DNA of 16,400 nt. Origin: Verrucomicrobiales bacterium. Lineage in GTDB: Bacteria > Verrucomicrobiota > Verrucomicrobiia > Verrucomicrobiales > DEV007. The DNA is taken from the NCBI GenBank assembly GCA_017991025.1, contig JAGNMT010000025.1:1-16400 (forward strand), read 5' to 3'. The position numbers were made by a program, and so were the translations under genes. Positions 7,226 to 15,516 of this stretch are shown one piece after another; the first letter of the stretch is position 1, and every line of letters starts with the position of its first letter. The notes beneath the pieces were generated by a model. It was not told the origin of the DNA. It saw nothing but the letters and a program-made list of their open reading frames with translations, and searched no databases.

Positions 7226-9088
7226 ATGAAACCCTCGCCCTTTGCTCTCCTGTTGATCGCCCTCAGTCTTGCGCTCGCCCTCAATGCCGCCGATCGGCCG
7301 AACATTCTCTGGATCACTTCGGAGGACAACGGGCCTCACCTTGGCTGTTACGGCGACGAGTACTCGGTTTCACCGAATCTCGATGCTCTGGCGGCGCGTG
7401 GGATGCGGTACACCCGAGCGAGTTCGAATGCCCCGGTTTGTGCCCCGGCCCGGACAACCGTTATCTCAGGGATCTATCCTCCGTCGACGGGATCTGAGCA
7501 TATGCGGTCAGAGGCGGTCCTGCCCGGGTCGATGAAGATGTTTCCCGTTTATCTTCGCGAGCTCGGCTACTACTGCACTAATGCCTCGAAGGAGGATTAT
7601 AATCTGGTGAAAACCGGTCAAGTCTGGGATGAGAGCAGCAACAAGGGGCACTGGAAAAACCGGGCTGAAGGACAGCCTTTCTTTGCCGTTTTTAACGCTA
7701 CAATCTCGCACGAGTCGCAGATCCGGAATGCGATCGATGAAAAGAATCGCATCCACGATCCGGCGAAGGTGAGAGTGCCCGCTTATCACCCCGACACTCC
7801 CGAGGTTCGCAAGGATTGGGCGCAATATTATGATCGGATCACGATGATGGATGCCGAACTCGGCCGGCGACTCGGGGAAATCGAAGAGGCGGGGCTCGCA
7901 GAGGACACGATCATTTTTTACTGGGGTGATCATGGTTCCGGGATGCCGCGGAATAAGCGCTGGCCTTATAACTCCGGTTTGAATGTCCCTTTCATTGTCC
8001 ATTTTCCCGAGAAATGGAAGCATCTTGCCCCGGACGAATATGTCGGCGGCGGCGCGAGTGAGCGCTTGATTGGATTTGTCGACCTTGCCCCGACAATGCT
8101 GAGTCTTGTCGGGGTAGAGCCGAAAGCATGGATGCAGGGGCACGCTTTTGCCGGGGAGTTTGAGACGGCGAAGCCGGAGTTCAGTTTCGGGTTCCGGGGG
8201 CGTATGGACGAGCGTGTCGACCTCGTGCGTTCTGTCATGAACGAGCGCTATGTCTATCTCCGCCAATACATGCCGCACCGGATCTACGGGCAATACATCC
8301 AGTATATGTTTCAGACGCCGACAACGCAGGTCTGGCACGATCTCTATCAGGCCGGAAAGCTGAATGAAACGCAGCAGCGATTCTGGGAGCGCAAACCGGC
8401 GGAGGAGCTCTACGAGCTTTCGACGGATCGTGATGAGGTCGTGAATCTGGTCGGTTCGCTGGAGCATCAGGGGATTCTTGTGAAGATGCGGTCGGCCCAT
8501 GAGGCATGGGAAAGAGAGATTCGCGATGTGGGTTTTCTGCCCGAAGCGGAAGTCCATGCGCGGAGCGCCGGATCCACTCCCTACGAAATGGGGCACGACC
8601 AGGCACGATACGATTTTGCCGCCGTTTTTGCCGCAGCCCGTCTTGCCAGCTCGCAGAAAGAGGGCGACATCCCTGCGGTAGTAGCTCTGTTAGGAAGTGC
8701 GGATAGTGGCGTTCGTTACTGGGGGGCCACGGGACTGCTGATCCGGGAGAGTGCCGGGGTGAAGGCTGGAGAAGCGGAACTGATCAAGTCACTCGGTGAC
8801 CAAAGTGCCAGTGTCGCCATTGTCGCGGCGGAGGCGCTGGGCCGCTTCGGGAGTGATGCGGAGAAGGAGAAAGCGCTCGATGTGCTTTTGAGCCATGCCA
8901 ACCAGGCAGAGGGCGATGTTTTTGAGGCGATTCTGGCGAATAACGGTATCGACTACCTCGGTGCTCTTGCAGCGACTCGATTGGACGAAATCAAAAAGCT
9001 TCCGATAAAGCCCGGGAAACCCGCACCGAGGGTTGACGGCTATGTGGGAAGTCTCTTGAAGACGATTGTCGGGGAATTGGAGAAGTAG
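7226..9088 (+). CDS. Exported sulfatase with C-terminal HEAT-like repeats
   Basis: Formylglycine-type (S1 family) sulfatase of about 620 residues that should hydrolyse sulfate esters or N-sulfates outside the cytoplasm. A signal peptide is clear: MKPS, a Leu/Ala-rich core, and a likely cut near residues 21-22 (NAA before DRPN). The metal-binding start RPNILWITSEDN (24-35) is followed by CAPAR at 72-76, the CxPxR motif in which Cys72 becomes formylglycine. YWGDHGSGMPRNKRWPY is the second metal/sulfate-binding stretch. The catalytic domain ends near residue 450. Residues from about 457 onward contain alanine-rich helical pairs (VVALLGSADSGVRYWGATGL, LIKSLGDQSASVAIVAAEAL) resembling HEAT repeats. 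The N-terminal part is reminiscent of heparan N-sulfatase-like enzymes, but the substrate is not determined. ATG 7226 was chosen over GTG 7214 because it gives a normal signal peptide. No Shine-Dalgarno is obvious. It lies 75 bp after purF. Confidence 0.9.
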   Translation: MKPSPFALLLIALSLALALNAADRPNILWITSEDNGPHLGCYGDEYSVSPNLDALAARGMRYTRASSNAPVCAPARTTVISGIYPPSTGSEHMRSEAVLPGSMKMFPVYLRELGYYCTNASKEDYNLVKTGQVWDESSNKGHWKNRAEGQPFFAVFNATISHESQIRNAIDEKNRIHDPAKVRVPAYHPDTPEVRKDWAQYYDRITMMDAELGRRLGEIEEAGLAEDTIIFYWGDHGSGMPRNKRWPYNSGLNVPFIVHFPEKWKHLAPDEYVGGGASERLIGFVDLAPTMLSLVGVEPKAWMQGHAFAGEFETAKPEFSFGFRGRMDERVDLVRSVMNERYVYLRQYMPHRIYGQYIQYMFQTPTTQVWHDLYQAGKLNETQQRFWERKPAEELYELSTDRDEVVNLVGSLEHQGILVKMRSAHEAWEREIRDVGFLPEAEVHARSAGSTPYEMGHDQARYDFAAVFAAARLASSQKEGDIPAVVALLGSADSGVRYWGATGLLIRESAGVKAGEAELIKSLGDQSASVAIVAAEALGRFGSDAEKEKALDVLLSHANQAEGDVFEAILANNGIDYLGALAATRLDEIKKLPIKPGKPAPRVDGYVGSLLKTIVGELEK

Positions 9089-9170
9089 TTTTTCTCGATA
9101 GGCAACAGAAAAAGGAAAAGGCCGGTAACGGGGGATTTCTCCACCTGTTGTCTGAAGGGTCCTACACGCC

Positions 9171-10406
9171 ATGAATTTAGAGAACGAGGACGCCGTTGGT
9201 AACTCCGTGAAGACCGGCTCCGGTCGTTCCCTGTGGCTGGACCTAGGCGAATTGCCACGTGCTTTCTGGGTGCTTTTTATCGGCACGTTTATCAATCGTT
9301 TCGGCTCGTTCGTGATGCCTTTCCTCGCGATCTACCTCACCGGGGAAGGCTACACAGCGGGGCAGGCCGGTCTCGCGATAGCTGCCTATGGGGCGGGCGG
9401 GCTCATCGCTTCGCTCGTTGGCGGTCATCTCGCTGACACGATCGGGCGACGCCATACAATGGCTCTCGGGTCATGGGCGGCGGCGCTCTGCCTTGTGGCC
9501 ATGTATTTTGCAACGGGCCTGCCTGCCATTATCGTGATTGCGGTGGCGAACGGATTTGCCAATGCGGTCTATCACCCGGCGGCGAGTGCCCTGATCGCTG
9601 ACCTGGTGCCCGAAGGATTGCGCGTCCGGGCTTTTGCGGCAATGCGTTTTGCGATCAATGCCGGGTTCGGGATTGGTTCGGCCGCGGCAGGATTCCTGGC
9701 AAAATACTCTTTTAAATGGCTGTTTTTCGGGGATGCGCTGACCCTGCTGGTCTTCGGTGTCATCGCAATCCTCTGGCTACCCCACGGGGTGCGGCACCAG
9801 CGGGGTGTTGATGGATTTGTTCCCTGGCGAGAGGCCCTGAAACGCATCTTTCGCGATCCTGCCTTCGTGGCTATGTTCGCTTCAGCTCTGCTTATTGGGA
9901 TTGTCTTTAGCCAGTTTAATACCTCCTACGGGTTGGAAGTCACCCGGCGGGGCTTTGATACCACGTACTACGGAACGCTTCTCGCGATCAACGGGATCAT
10001 GATCGTGCTATTCGAGCTCCCCCTGACCTCAATGACGATGCGGTTTTCGCCGAAGCGGGTTATTGCTCTGGGGTATGTGCTGCTTGGCGGTGGGTTTGCG
10101 ATCAATTCGCTTGGCGACAGTATGGGGGTTCTCTGTCTCGCGATGGTGGTTTTTACTTTAGGAGAAATGGTCGCTTTGCCGATGCAAAGCGCCTATGTCG
10201 CCCGCCTCGCGCCGTTCGATCTGCGGGGTCGCTACAATGGCGCGATGGGTGCGGCCTGGTCCTGCGCGTCCATGATCGGGCCGCTCGGCGGCATGTGGCT
10301 CTTTTCTCGTCATCACGAAGCCTTATGGCTCGTCTGCGGAGCCTTCGGGTTGCTCGCTGCGGGCGTGATTCTCGCGTTCGGGGCGAGGGTTTGTCTTGAT
10401 GAATAA
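9171..10406 (+). CDS. MFS transporter
   Basis: Major facilitator superfamily inner-membrane transporter of 411 residues, a typical length for 12 transmembrane helices. A hydrophilic N-terminus of about 30 residues leads into the first helix (AFWVLFIGTFINRFGSFVM). MFS motif A is present between helices 2 and 3 as GGHLADTIGRRHT (84-96). Strongly hydrophobic segments alternate with short charged loops along the whole length, and the central loop near residue 210 (HGVRHQRGVDGFVPWREAL) is typical. The substrate is unknown; general resemblance is to drug/proton antiporters and other small-molecule exporters. Its place between a sulfatase and a sugar-type oxidoreductase makes a role with sulfated sugar products possible, but that is inference from context only. 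The 82-bp gap before it holds no clear promoter, and only a weak GAAGGG element lies upstream of ATG 9171. Confidence 0.88.
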   Translation: MNLENEDAVGNSVKTGSGRSLWLDLGELPRAFWVLFIGTFINRFGSFVMPFLAIYLTGEGYTAGQAGLAIAAYGAGGLIASLVGGHLADTIGRRHTMALGSWAAALCLVAMYFATGLPAIIVIAVANGFANAVYHPAASALIADLVPEGLRVRAFAAMRFAINAGFGIGSAAAGFLAKYSFKWLFFGDALTLLVFGVIAILWLPHGVRHQRGVDGFVPWREALKRIFRDPAFVAMFASALLIGIVFSQFNTSYGLEVTRRGFDTTYYGTLLAINGIMIVLFELPLTSMTMRFSPKRVIALGYVLLGGGFAINSLGDSMGVLCLAMVVFTLGEMVALPMQSAYVARLAPFDLRGRYNGAMGAAWSCASMIGPLGGMWLFSRHHEALWLVCGAFGLLAAGVILAFGARVCLDE

Positions 10407-10507
10407 TGCCTTGCGGCCGGGTGTCACGCACCTGCGTCTAGCGGAAGTCTTGACGTGTGGACAACTTTCCGGAGAGGATGCCTGCTAACCCGTCTTACGT
10501 CCCCCTC

Positions 10508-11821
10508 ATGACAGCCCCGACCCAACCTCGCCGTCGTTTTCTTCAATCGGTTTCAAGTTCAGCTGCGGCTTTTGCGGCACCGGCCATTGTCCGGGCCGCA
10601 GCGACGGCGGAGAAGATTCCCATAGCGATGATAGGTACGGGAGGGATGGGCTCGAATCACGTGCGAACGCTTTGCCAGCGAAAGGATGTTGAGTTCAGAT
10701 GGGTCATTGACACGGATTCGGAACGCGCGGCGGCTGCGGCGAAGACGATTCTTGAAATGACGGGGCAGTCGCCGAAGACGGGGCAGGACATGCGGCGTGC
10801 TATCGATGACAAGGAAGTTCGCGCCTGCTTCATGGCGACGCCCGATCACTGGCATGCACCGGGTGCTATTTTCGCCGCCGATGCGGGCAAGCATGTCTAC
10901 GTTGAAAAACCCTGTTCACACAATCTCCGCGAGGGCCGACTCATGATAGAGGCGGCGGCTCGCAACAAGGTCAACATACAGGTGGGCACACAGAGTCGCA
11001 GCACCGGCCACGTGCAGCAGGTCGTGGAGAAGATTCGCTCGGGGATCATCGGAGACATCCTCGTAGCGAAAGCGTGGAACAGTCAAAAACGCGCCGATCA
11101 GGGACACCAGCCGACAACGGAGCCGCCGGCCACGCTCAACTATGACCTCTGGCTCGGACCGGTACCTCCGGTGGAGTTTAAAAAGACGTACCATCCCGCA
11201 CACTGGCGCTGGTTCTTCCATTTCGGGGCGGGGGATTTCGGGAATGACGGGGTCCACGACATCGACATTGCCCGCTGGGGTTTGGGGGTGGAAACGCATC
11301 CGGCCAGGATCAATGCAATGGGAAACAAACTGTTTTTCGACGATGATCAGGAATGGCCCGATACGCTCTATTGCGGGTTCGAATACGATTTTCAGGGTGG
11401 CAGGAAGCAGCAGCTTATTTACGAACAGCGTATCTGGAGTCCCTACACGCAGGAAGGGCACGAGAACGGCTGTGCGTGGTACGGCACCGGGGGAATGATT
11501 GTAGGAGGCAAGGCAAAAGGCTGGCAGATTTTCGGTCCGAAGAATCAGTTGATCGAGACGATCGCCAGCACCGGTGTCGATCTCGCCGGGCATCATGAGA
11601 ATTTTCTCAGCTGCGTAAGGGGTGACGGCAAAGGGGAGTTGAATGCGGGCATCGTTACGAACCACTTTTCCTCCTCACTCTGTCATCTCGGTAACATCGC
11701 CTTCCGGACCGGGCGAACGCTGCGCTTTGACCCCGGGAAAGAGATCTTTAGCGATGATGCAGAAGCGACGAACTACCTTCACCGTGATTACCGGGAGCAC
11801 TGGGCGACGCCGAAAGGATAG
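10508..11821 (+). CDS. Tat-exported Gfo/Idh/MocA family oxidoreductase
   Basis: NAD(P)-dependent sugar-type dehydrogenase family protein of 437 residues. The N-terminus carries a Tat signal with RRRFLQ (8-13), an Ala-rich hydrophobic stretch and APAIVRAA before the mature domain, so the product should fold in the cytoplasm and be exported with its cofactor. The Rossmann motif is IPIAMIGTGGMGSNH (37-51), with GxGxxG at 43-48. The family EKP motif is at 133-135 (YVEKPCSHNL), with PDHWHAP just before it. The C-terminal alpha/beta domain contains WFFHFGAGDFGNDGVHDID, typical of the exported PVC/Bacteroidota branch. ATG 10508 gives a normal Tat n-region. ATG 10478 or GTG 10457 are in frame; GGAGAGG at 10471-10477 abuts ATG 10478 too closely to be a good ribosome-binding site. 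The exact reaction is not readable; sugar or sugar-derivative oxidation is the family norm. Confidence 0.9.
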   Translation: MTAPTQPRRRFLQSVSSSAAAFAAPAIVRAAATAEKIPIAMIGTGGMGSNHVRTLCQRKDVEFRWVIDTDSERAAAAAKTILEMTGQSPKTGQDMRRAIDDKEVRACFMATPDHWHAPGAIFAADAGKHVYVEKPCSHNLREGRLMIEAAARNKVNIQVGTQSRSTGHVQQVVEKIRSGIIGDILVAKAWNSQKRADQGHQPTTEPPATLNYDLWLGPVPPVEFKKTYHPAHWRWFFHFGAGDFGNDGVHDIDIARWGLGVETHPARINAMGNKLFFDDDQEWPDTLYCGFEYDFQGGRKQQLIYEQRIWSPYTQEGHENGCAWYGTGGMIVGGKAKGWQIFGPKNQLIETIASTGVDLAGHHENFLSCVRGDGKGELNAGIVTNHFSSSLCHLGNIAFRTGRTLRFDPGKEIFSDDAEATNYLHRDYREHWATPKG

Positions 11822-11844
11822 TTCACCGGAGAGTCACCGGTGGA
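11822..11844. terminator. Convergent-gap hairpin 1
   Basis: TTCACCGG at 11822-11829 pairs with CCGGTGGA at 11837-11844 (eight pairs, one G-T) around a 7-base loop. It begins one base after the stop codon of the oxidoreductase gene and lies between two convergent genes. No T-tract follows on either strand, so it is not a classical intrinsic terminator. A bidirectional stop or mRNA 3'-end stabiliser is the likeliest role. Confidence 0.4.
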
Positions 11845-11852
11845 ACAAAGAA

Positions 11853-11873
11853 CCGTCGCAAAGCTCGCGACGG
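11853..11873. terminator. Convergent-gap hairpin 2
   Basis: CCGTCGC at 11853-11859 is exactly complementary to GCGACGG at 11867-11873, with loop AAAGCTC. It lies 27 bases from the stop codon of the minus-strand cytochrome/WD40 gene, so it would form at the 3' end of that transcript first. There is no T-tract. Paired with the neighbouring hairpin it probably insulates the two converging transcripts. Confidence 0.4.
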
Positions 11874-11899
11874 GCCTTCCGCGTTGCCAGACAATTCAA

Positions 11900-14800
11900 T
11901 CAGCCCTCCCGTTTGGGCACGGTCGCCAGATACTTTGCGCGGAGCTCTTCGATTCGCTTTTTCTGTTCGACGAGAGCCTGCTCCTGGCGTTTTCTCTCGG
12001 CTTCGGCCTCGGCGAGCTCACGGGCGGCGTCCTGTTCGGACTTCGTTCGTTCGGCGATTACTTGAGGGCTTGCCTTCGCGACCTGATCCGCGGCGGCCAC
12101 CGTGGTTTTGGTTTTAGTGGCTTCTACGTAAGTGGTCTGGAGAAACTGCTCCAGTTCGCTGAGACGAGTTTTAAGACTGGAGACCTCCTCGTTGATCTGT
12201 TGCGGTGTTTTGTAGGCGAGAGTTTCCAGGGCAACTATGCCAATTTCTGCTTTTTGCGTGGCAGCTTCATCAAGGGAACTGCTGCCCGGGCCCGGCTTGA
12301 CGTCCGAAGAGAGCGTCGTTTCAGGTGCACTCTCAACGCCCGGTTGCTGTTGTAGAATCGCTTCTTCACGCAGTTCCGCAACCGCCCGGCTCGCGACCAG
12401 TTTCAGTGCCCGTTCGAGCACCGAGGTGGACTTCTCCTGCAGGGCGCGGTTGCCTTCTTCTACAGTTTTGGTTGCCGTGGCGAGGGTCGTTTCGGCTTCG
12501 GTCCGCGCTTTGGTGGCTTCGGCGACTTCTTTCTTTGCCTCGGCTTCTTCGACCGCCATGTCCTCAAGCTTGACTGTCATGTCATCAAGATTTTTCGACT
12601 CCTGTTTCGCGCTCAAGTTAATGGCGGCGGCCTGCCACTTCTTCTGGAGGAACTGGTTGTTCTGCAGTTCCGATTTCGCAAGATCGATGGACTTTTTCGA
12701 TTCGGTTTCTTTCAGGACGACAGCGGCTACTTTTGCTGCTGCCGCTTCCTTTTTCTTGGCTACCGCAGCGAGAATGTCTTCGGCTTTCTTCAATTCCGCT
12801 TTTGCAGCGGCCAGTTGTGATGTCGCGTCGGCGAGCTCTTTTTGCTTCGCGGCGAGAGCCGCCGCAGCCGCGGTCGCTTCAGTCCTGGCGGGAGTGAGCT
12901 TCCCATTGAATTCATTGATCTTGGCTGTGGAAGCAGCCACCAGTGCCGCAGCCCTGTCGGAGGCGGTTTTCGAATCATTTCTCCCCTTTTCAGCCTGCTG
13001 AGAAGCCGTCGTTTTTGCAACGAGATCGGCTTGTGCCTTTTTCACGAGTTCTGCTCCGGCTGCGGCGGCGTCTCTTAAAGGTTTGAAGGCGGCTTCGGCC
13101 TTGACTGCGAGGTCGGTTTTTGCCACCTGATCCTGCTTTGCTGTGGCGAGTGCGGCAACGACGGCCTTTACCCTTGCATCCGCCTGTTGGAGCACGGCGG
13201 CAGCTTTGGCACTGTTCCCGTTAGCCGTCGCCAGAGCAGCGGCGGCAGCGGTTTGCGCGGAGCGGGATGCATTCTCCCGATCAACGGCCGCTTTCTGGGC
13301 GTTGACCAACTCCACAGGCGGGACTTTTCCATCCTTTGCGGCTGCCGCGAGCGCTGCGTCGGCTTTTAATTTGTCAGCGGAGGCACTGGAGAGGGATGCC
13401 TGAGCGGCGTCTGCAGCGGTCTTGGCCTGAGCGGCACCGGCGGCAGCAGCAGCGGCGAGCTTCTTTGCTTCCTCAAACGGTGCAGCGGCTGCAGCCTGTT
13501 CCGCTGTTCTTGCCGTGACCTGCTGTTCGGCAGCTTGACGCGCTTTAGTGGCGGTGTCGAGAGCGACGGCGAGGGAGTCATGCTGCTTTTTCTGCTCGGG
13601 TGTGAGAGGAGGCTTTGCCGCTTCCGCTTTTGCAGCGGTTAGTGCGGCAGTAGCTCCCTGAAATGCCTTTTCGGCTGTGGCGAGTGCGGCAACAAGTCTG
13701 GCTGCTTCATCCTGCTGCCCTTTCAACGGGGCGGTGGCTGCGGCGAGAGCGTCGGAAAGCGTCTTTACCGCCGTATTCTTCGCAGTCACTGCCTGCTGGG
13801 CGGCTGCAACTTGAGCGGGCAGGGCTTTTACCAGCCCGTCAAACTTGGCGATCGCGGCGGTATGAGTATTCTTTGCCTGGGTCGCTGCGGCACCTCCCGC
13901 ATCCACGGCCGCCAGTTCCGCCTTCGCAGCGGCAAGCTCTGCAGAGACTGCTTTGACGCCCTCCTCAAGTTTAGGGAGTTGGCCGGTCAGCTCACCAAGG
14001 CGCTTTTCCGAATATGCCAGTTGCTGTTCGATAGGCGGTGGATTCGAGTTGACTTGAGCCAGTTCGGCTCCGGTCTCAACACTCCAGGCCTTGATGTTTC
14101 CGTGGACATCACCCGAGAAAACCCGCTTGCTGTCTTCGCTGTAGGCGACGCTCAAGACGACGTCGTCCGAGGCGGCGATGGTGCGGATCGCAGTCCCATC
14201 GCCCTTCCAGATTTTAAGGCTCTTGTCGCGACCAACCGTGGCAATATTTCCGTCCGGTGCAAAATCCACCGCCTGGACGCCCCCCGGGTGAGCATCAAAT
14301 TTTTTGATCTGGGTGCCGTTTGTCATCTCCCAGAGCATCACGGAACCATCTTCACTGCAGGAGGCGAGGACATTGCCATCCATGCGCCAGTCAAGGTCCG
14401 TCACGGCCAGAGTATGGCCCTTGAGCGTATAGAATTCGTAGCCGGTCGCTGCTTCCCACACATAGAGTCCGCCACTGCGGTCACCCGTGGCATAAATCAC
14501 GCCGTCCGGACTGTAGGCGGCACAGAGAAGCCAGTCAGTGTGCTTTTTAACACTGGCGACCTGCTCGCCGGCGACGGTGTCCCAGAGTTTGATGTTCTTC
14601 CCGGGGCCGCCCATGACGGCGTTTTTCAAGTCCGGTGAAACGTCAGCGCCGAGAACGATATCGAACTCTTTGCCGACTTCGATGACTCTCTCTCCTGTCT
14701 TGACGTCCCAGGCGACCACGTTACCTGACTTGCCGGCCCTGCCTCCGCCACAGAAGAGATAAGCCCCGTTCGGGCTGAAGGAGAGAGATTGCGGAAATCC

Positions 14801-15421
14801 TTCGGGATAGGGGAGAACACCGAGCAGGTCGAAATCCGCTGAATGATAAAGCAGGATCTGCTTCTGTCCGGCCACCGCAAGGATAGGGGCCCAGGGGCTG
14901 TGGGCTAGTGCGGGGATGGAGTTCGGGCGATCCGTGACAAGAGCGGGTTCAAGAATAAGGTCCTCGGGCATCGCGGGAGGTCCTTCAGGTTTACCGGAGG
15001 AACTGAGGGAATTCAGGTCCACTTTTGGCTTATCGGCTTTCTTTGCCTTCGAGTTCTTTGTCTCAAGGAGTCCGCCAGCAATCCAAGCGGAGATAACTTT
15101 CAATTCTGCCTCGGTCGCCTTGGTTCCCTTGGGTGGCATGAAGGGCTCCTCGGTGCCGGCGGCGAGAGTGAAAATGCGTGATGTTTTCGGGTCAGCCGAG
15201 ACAACGACCGCCCCGCCGGATCCACCCGTGAGTGTCGCGCCAAAACTCGAAAGATCGAGGCCGCCTTTGGTTTCGTCGGAATTATGGCAGCTTAGACATT
15301 TGCTATCAAGGATCGGATAGACATCATCTGCGAAGGTGACCTTCGCGGCTTCGTCGGCCGAGTGAAGCGTGTGCAGGCTAACCAGCAGCATAGCGGAAAC
15401 GAGAGTTCTGGCTGGGATCAT
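11900..15421 (-). CDS. Exported cytochrome c / WD40 propeller / coiled-coil protein
   Basis: A 1173-residue multidomain protein. A signal peptide (MIPARTLVSAMLLVSLHTLHSA) is followed by a planctomycete-type cytochrome c domain with heme motif CLSCH (42-46) and a probable axial Met in MPP (95-97). A low-complexity linker rich in Lys, Ser and Pro leads to a WD40 region of about residues 170-455. Seven blades can be counted, with closing strands such as NVVAWDVKTG, NIKLWDTVAG, GLYVWEAATG, SVMLWEMTNG and NIKAWSVETG. From about residue 457 to the end runs an Ala/Lys/Glu/Gln-rich helical region of some 700 residues, predicted as coiled coil and ending ERKRQEQALVEQKKRIEELR. It has no enzyme motif. 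The likely site is the periplasm or outer-membrane space, with the heme suggesting electron transfer or heme-based assembly. The start at 15421 gives a standard signal peptide; GTG 15469 would add a basic 16-residue extension. The gene is divergent from the DUF1501 gene, a family often found near such proteins in PVC bacteria. Confidence 0.9.
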   Translation of the reverse strand: MIPARTLVSAMLLVSLHTLHSADEAAKVTFADDVYPILDSKCLSCHNSDETKGGLDLSSFGATLTGGSGGAVVVSADPKTSRIFTLAAGTEEPFMPPKGTKATEAELKVISAWIAGGLLETKNSKAKKADKPKVDLNSLSSSGKPEGPPAMPEDLILEPALVTDRPNSIPALAHSPWAPILAVAGQKQILLYHSADFDLLGVLPYPEGFPQSLSFSPNGAYLFCGGGRAGKSGNVVAWDVKTGERVIEVGKEFDIVLGADVSPDLKNAVMGGPGKNIKLWDTVAGEQVASVKKHTDWLLCAAYSPDGVIYATGDRSGGLYVWEAATGYEFYTLKGHTLAVTDLDWRMDGNVLASCSEDGSVMLWEMTNGTQIKKFDAHPGGVQAVDFAPDGNIATVGRDKSLKIWKGDGTAIRTIAASDDVVLSVAYSEDSKRVFSGDVHGNIKAWSVETGAELAQVNSNPPPIEQQLAYSEKRLGELTGQLPKLEEGVKAVSAELAAAKAELAAVDAGGAAATQAKNTHTAAIAKFDGLVKALPAQVAAAQQAVTAKNTAVKTLSDALAAATAPLKGQQDEAARLVAALATAEKAFQGATAALTAAKAEAAKPPLTPEQKKQHDSLAVALDTATKARQAAEQQVTARTAEQAAAAAPFEEAKKLAAAAAAGAAQAKTAADAAQASLSSASADKLKADAALAAAAKDGKVPPVELVNAQKAAVDRENASRSAQTAAAAALATANGNSAKAAAVLQQADARVKAVVAALATAKQDQVAKTDLAVKAEAAFKPLRDAAAAGAELVKKAQADLVAKTTASQQAEKGRNDSKTASDRAAALVAASTAKINEFNGKLTPARTEATAAAAALAAKQKELADATSQLAAAKAELKKAEDILAAVAKKKEAAAAKVAAVVLKETESKKSIDLAKSELQNNQFLQKKWQAAAINLSAKQESKNLDDMTVKLEDMAVEEAEAKKEVAEATKARTEAETTLATATKTVEEGNRALQEKSTSVLERALKLVASRAVAELREEAILQQQPGVESAPETTLSSDVKPGPGSSSLDEAATQKAEIGIVALETLAYKTPQQINEEVSSLKTRLSELEQFLQTTYVEATKTKTTVAAADQVAKASPQVIAERTKSEQDAARELAEAEAERKRQEQALVEQKKRIEELRAKYLATVPKREG

Positions 15422-15464
15422 AGATTTGGAAGGTTTCGGTGTTTTCTTCGAATTAGGCGTACAT

Positions 15465-15479
15465 GGCACAATTTGTGCC
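15465..15479. promoter_or_regulatory. Perfect 15-bp palindrome, candidate operator
   Basis: GGCACAATTTGTGCC is a perfect inverted repeat with 7-bp arms around one central base. It sits in the divergent spacer, 44 bases before the minus-strand ATG and about 30 bases downstream of that gene's TATAAT box, a place where a bound repressor could block transcription. The same bases with the preceding T read TGGCAC-N5-GTGCC with GG-N10-GC spacing, so a sigma-54-type -24/-12 element is an alternative reading; because of the symmetry it fits both strands. Confidence 0.4.
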
Positions 15480-15510
15480 TGGCCAAAATTATTACTCGAA
15501 AACCTGCCAT

Positions 15511-15516
15511 ATTATA
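15511..15516 (-). promoter_or_regulatory. Candidate -10 box for cytochrome/WD40 gene
   Basis: The minus strand reads a perfect TATAAT at 15516-15511. The hexamer 17 bases upstream (GAGACG, 15539-15534) matches TTGACA at only three positions, so the promoter is supported mainly by its -10 element and its place in the divergent spacer. Transcription would begin near 15504, leaving a leader of about 80 bases that contains the palindrome. Confidence 0.35.

Noticed and set aside
6428..7339. 303-codon minus-strand open frame across the purF end
   Set aside because: Antisense to conserved PurF motifs and runs into the sulfatase start; no own family features.
7508..8596. 362-codon minus-strand open frame inside the sulfatase gene
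   Set aside because: It lies over the conserved sulfatase core and its translation (rich in Arg, His, Pro) resembles no protein family.
9089..9113. A/T hairpin TTTTTCT...AGAAAAA after the sulfatase stop
   Set aside because: The stem has almost no GC pairs and no T-tract follows, so it is a poor terminator; likely chance.
9101..9152. Inverted repeat GGCAACAG / CTGTTGTC in the sulfatase-MFS gap
   Set aside because: 36-base spacer and one mismatch or G-T pair; too weak to call.
10450..10478. TTGACG as a promoter -35 upstream of the oxidoreductase gene
   Set aside because: No acceptable -10 hexamer at 16-18 bases spacing.
12237..13001. Plus-strand frames over the coiled-coil region, one with membrane-like Ala/Phe/Ser segments
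   Set aside because: They are the reverse complement of repeated Ala/Lys/Glu codons (GCN/AAG/GAA), which creates false hydrophobic Ser/Phe/Ala/Cys frames. The minus-strand frame has a signal peptide and clear domains.
12600..13960. Possible DNA tandem repeats in the Ala-rich coiled-coil region
   Set aside because: Codons are similar throughout but no fixed-length repeat unit could be lined up by eye; it looks like compositional bias of a helical protein.
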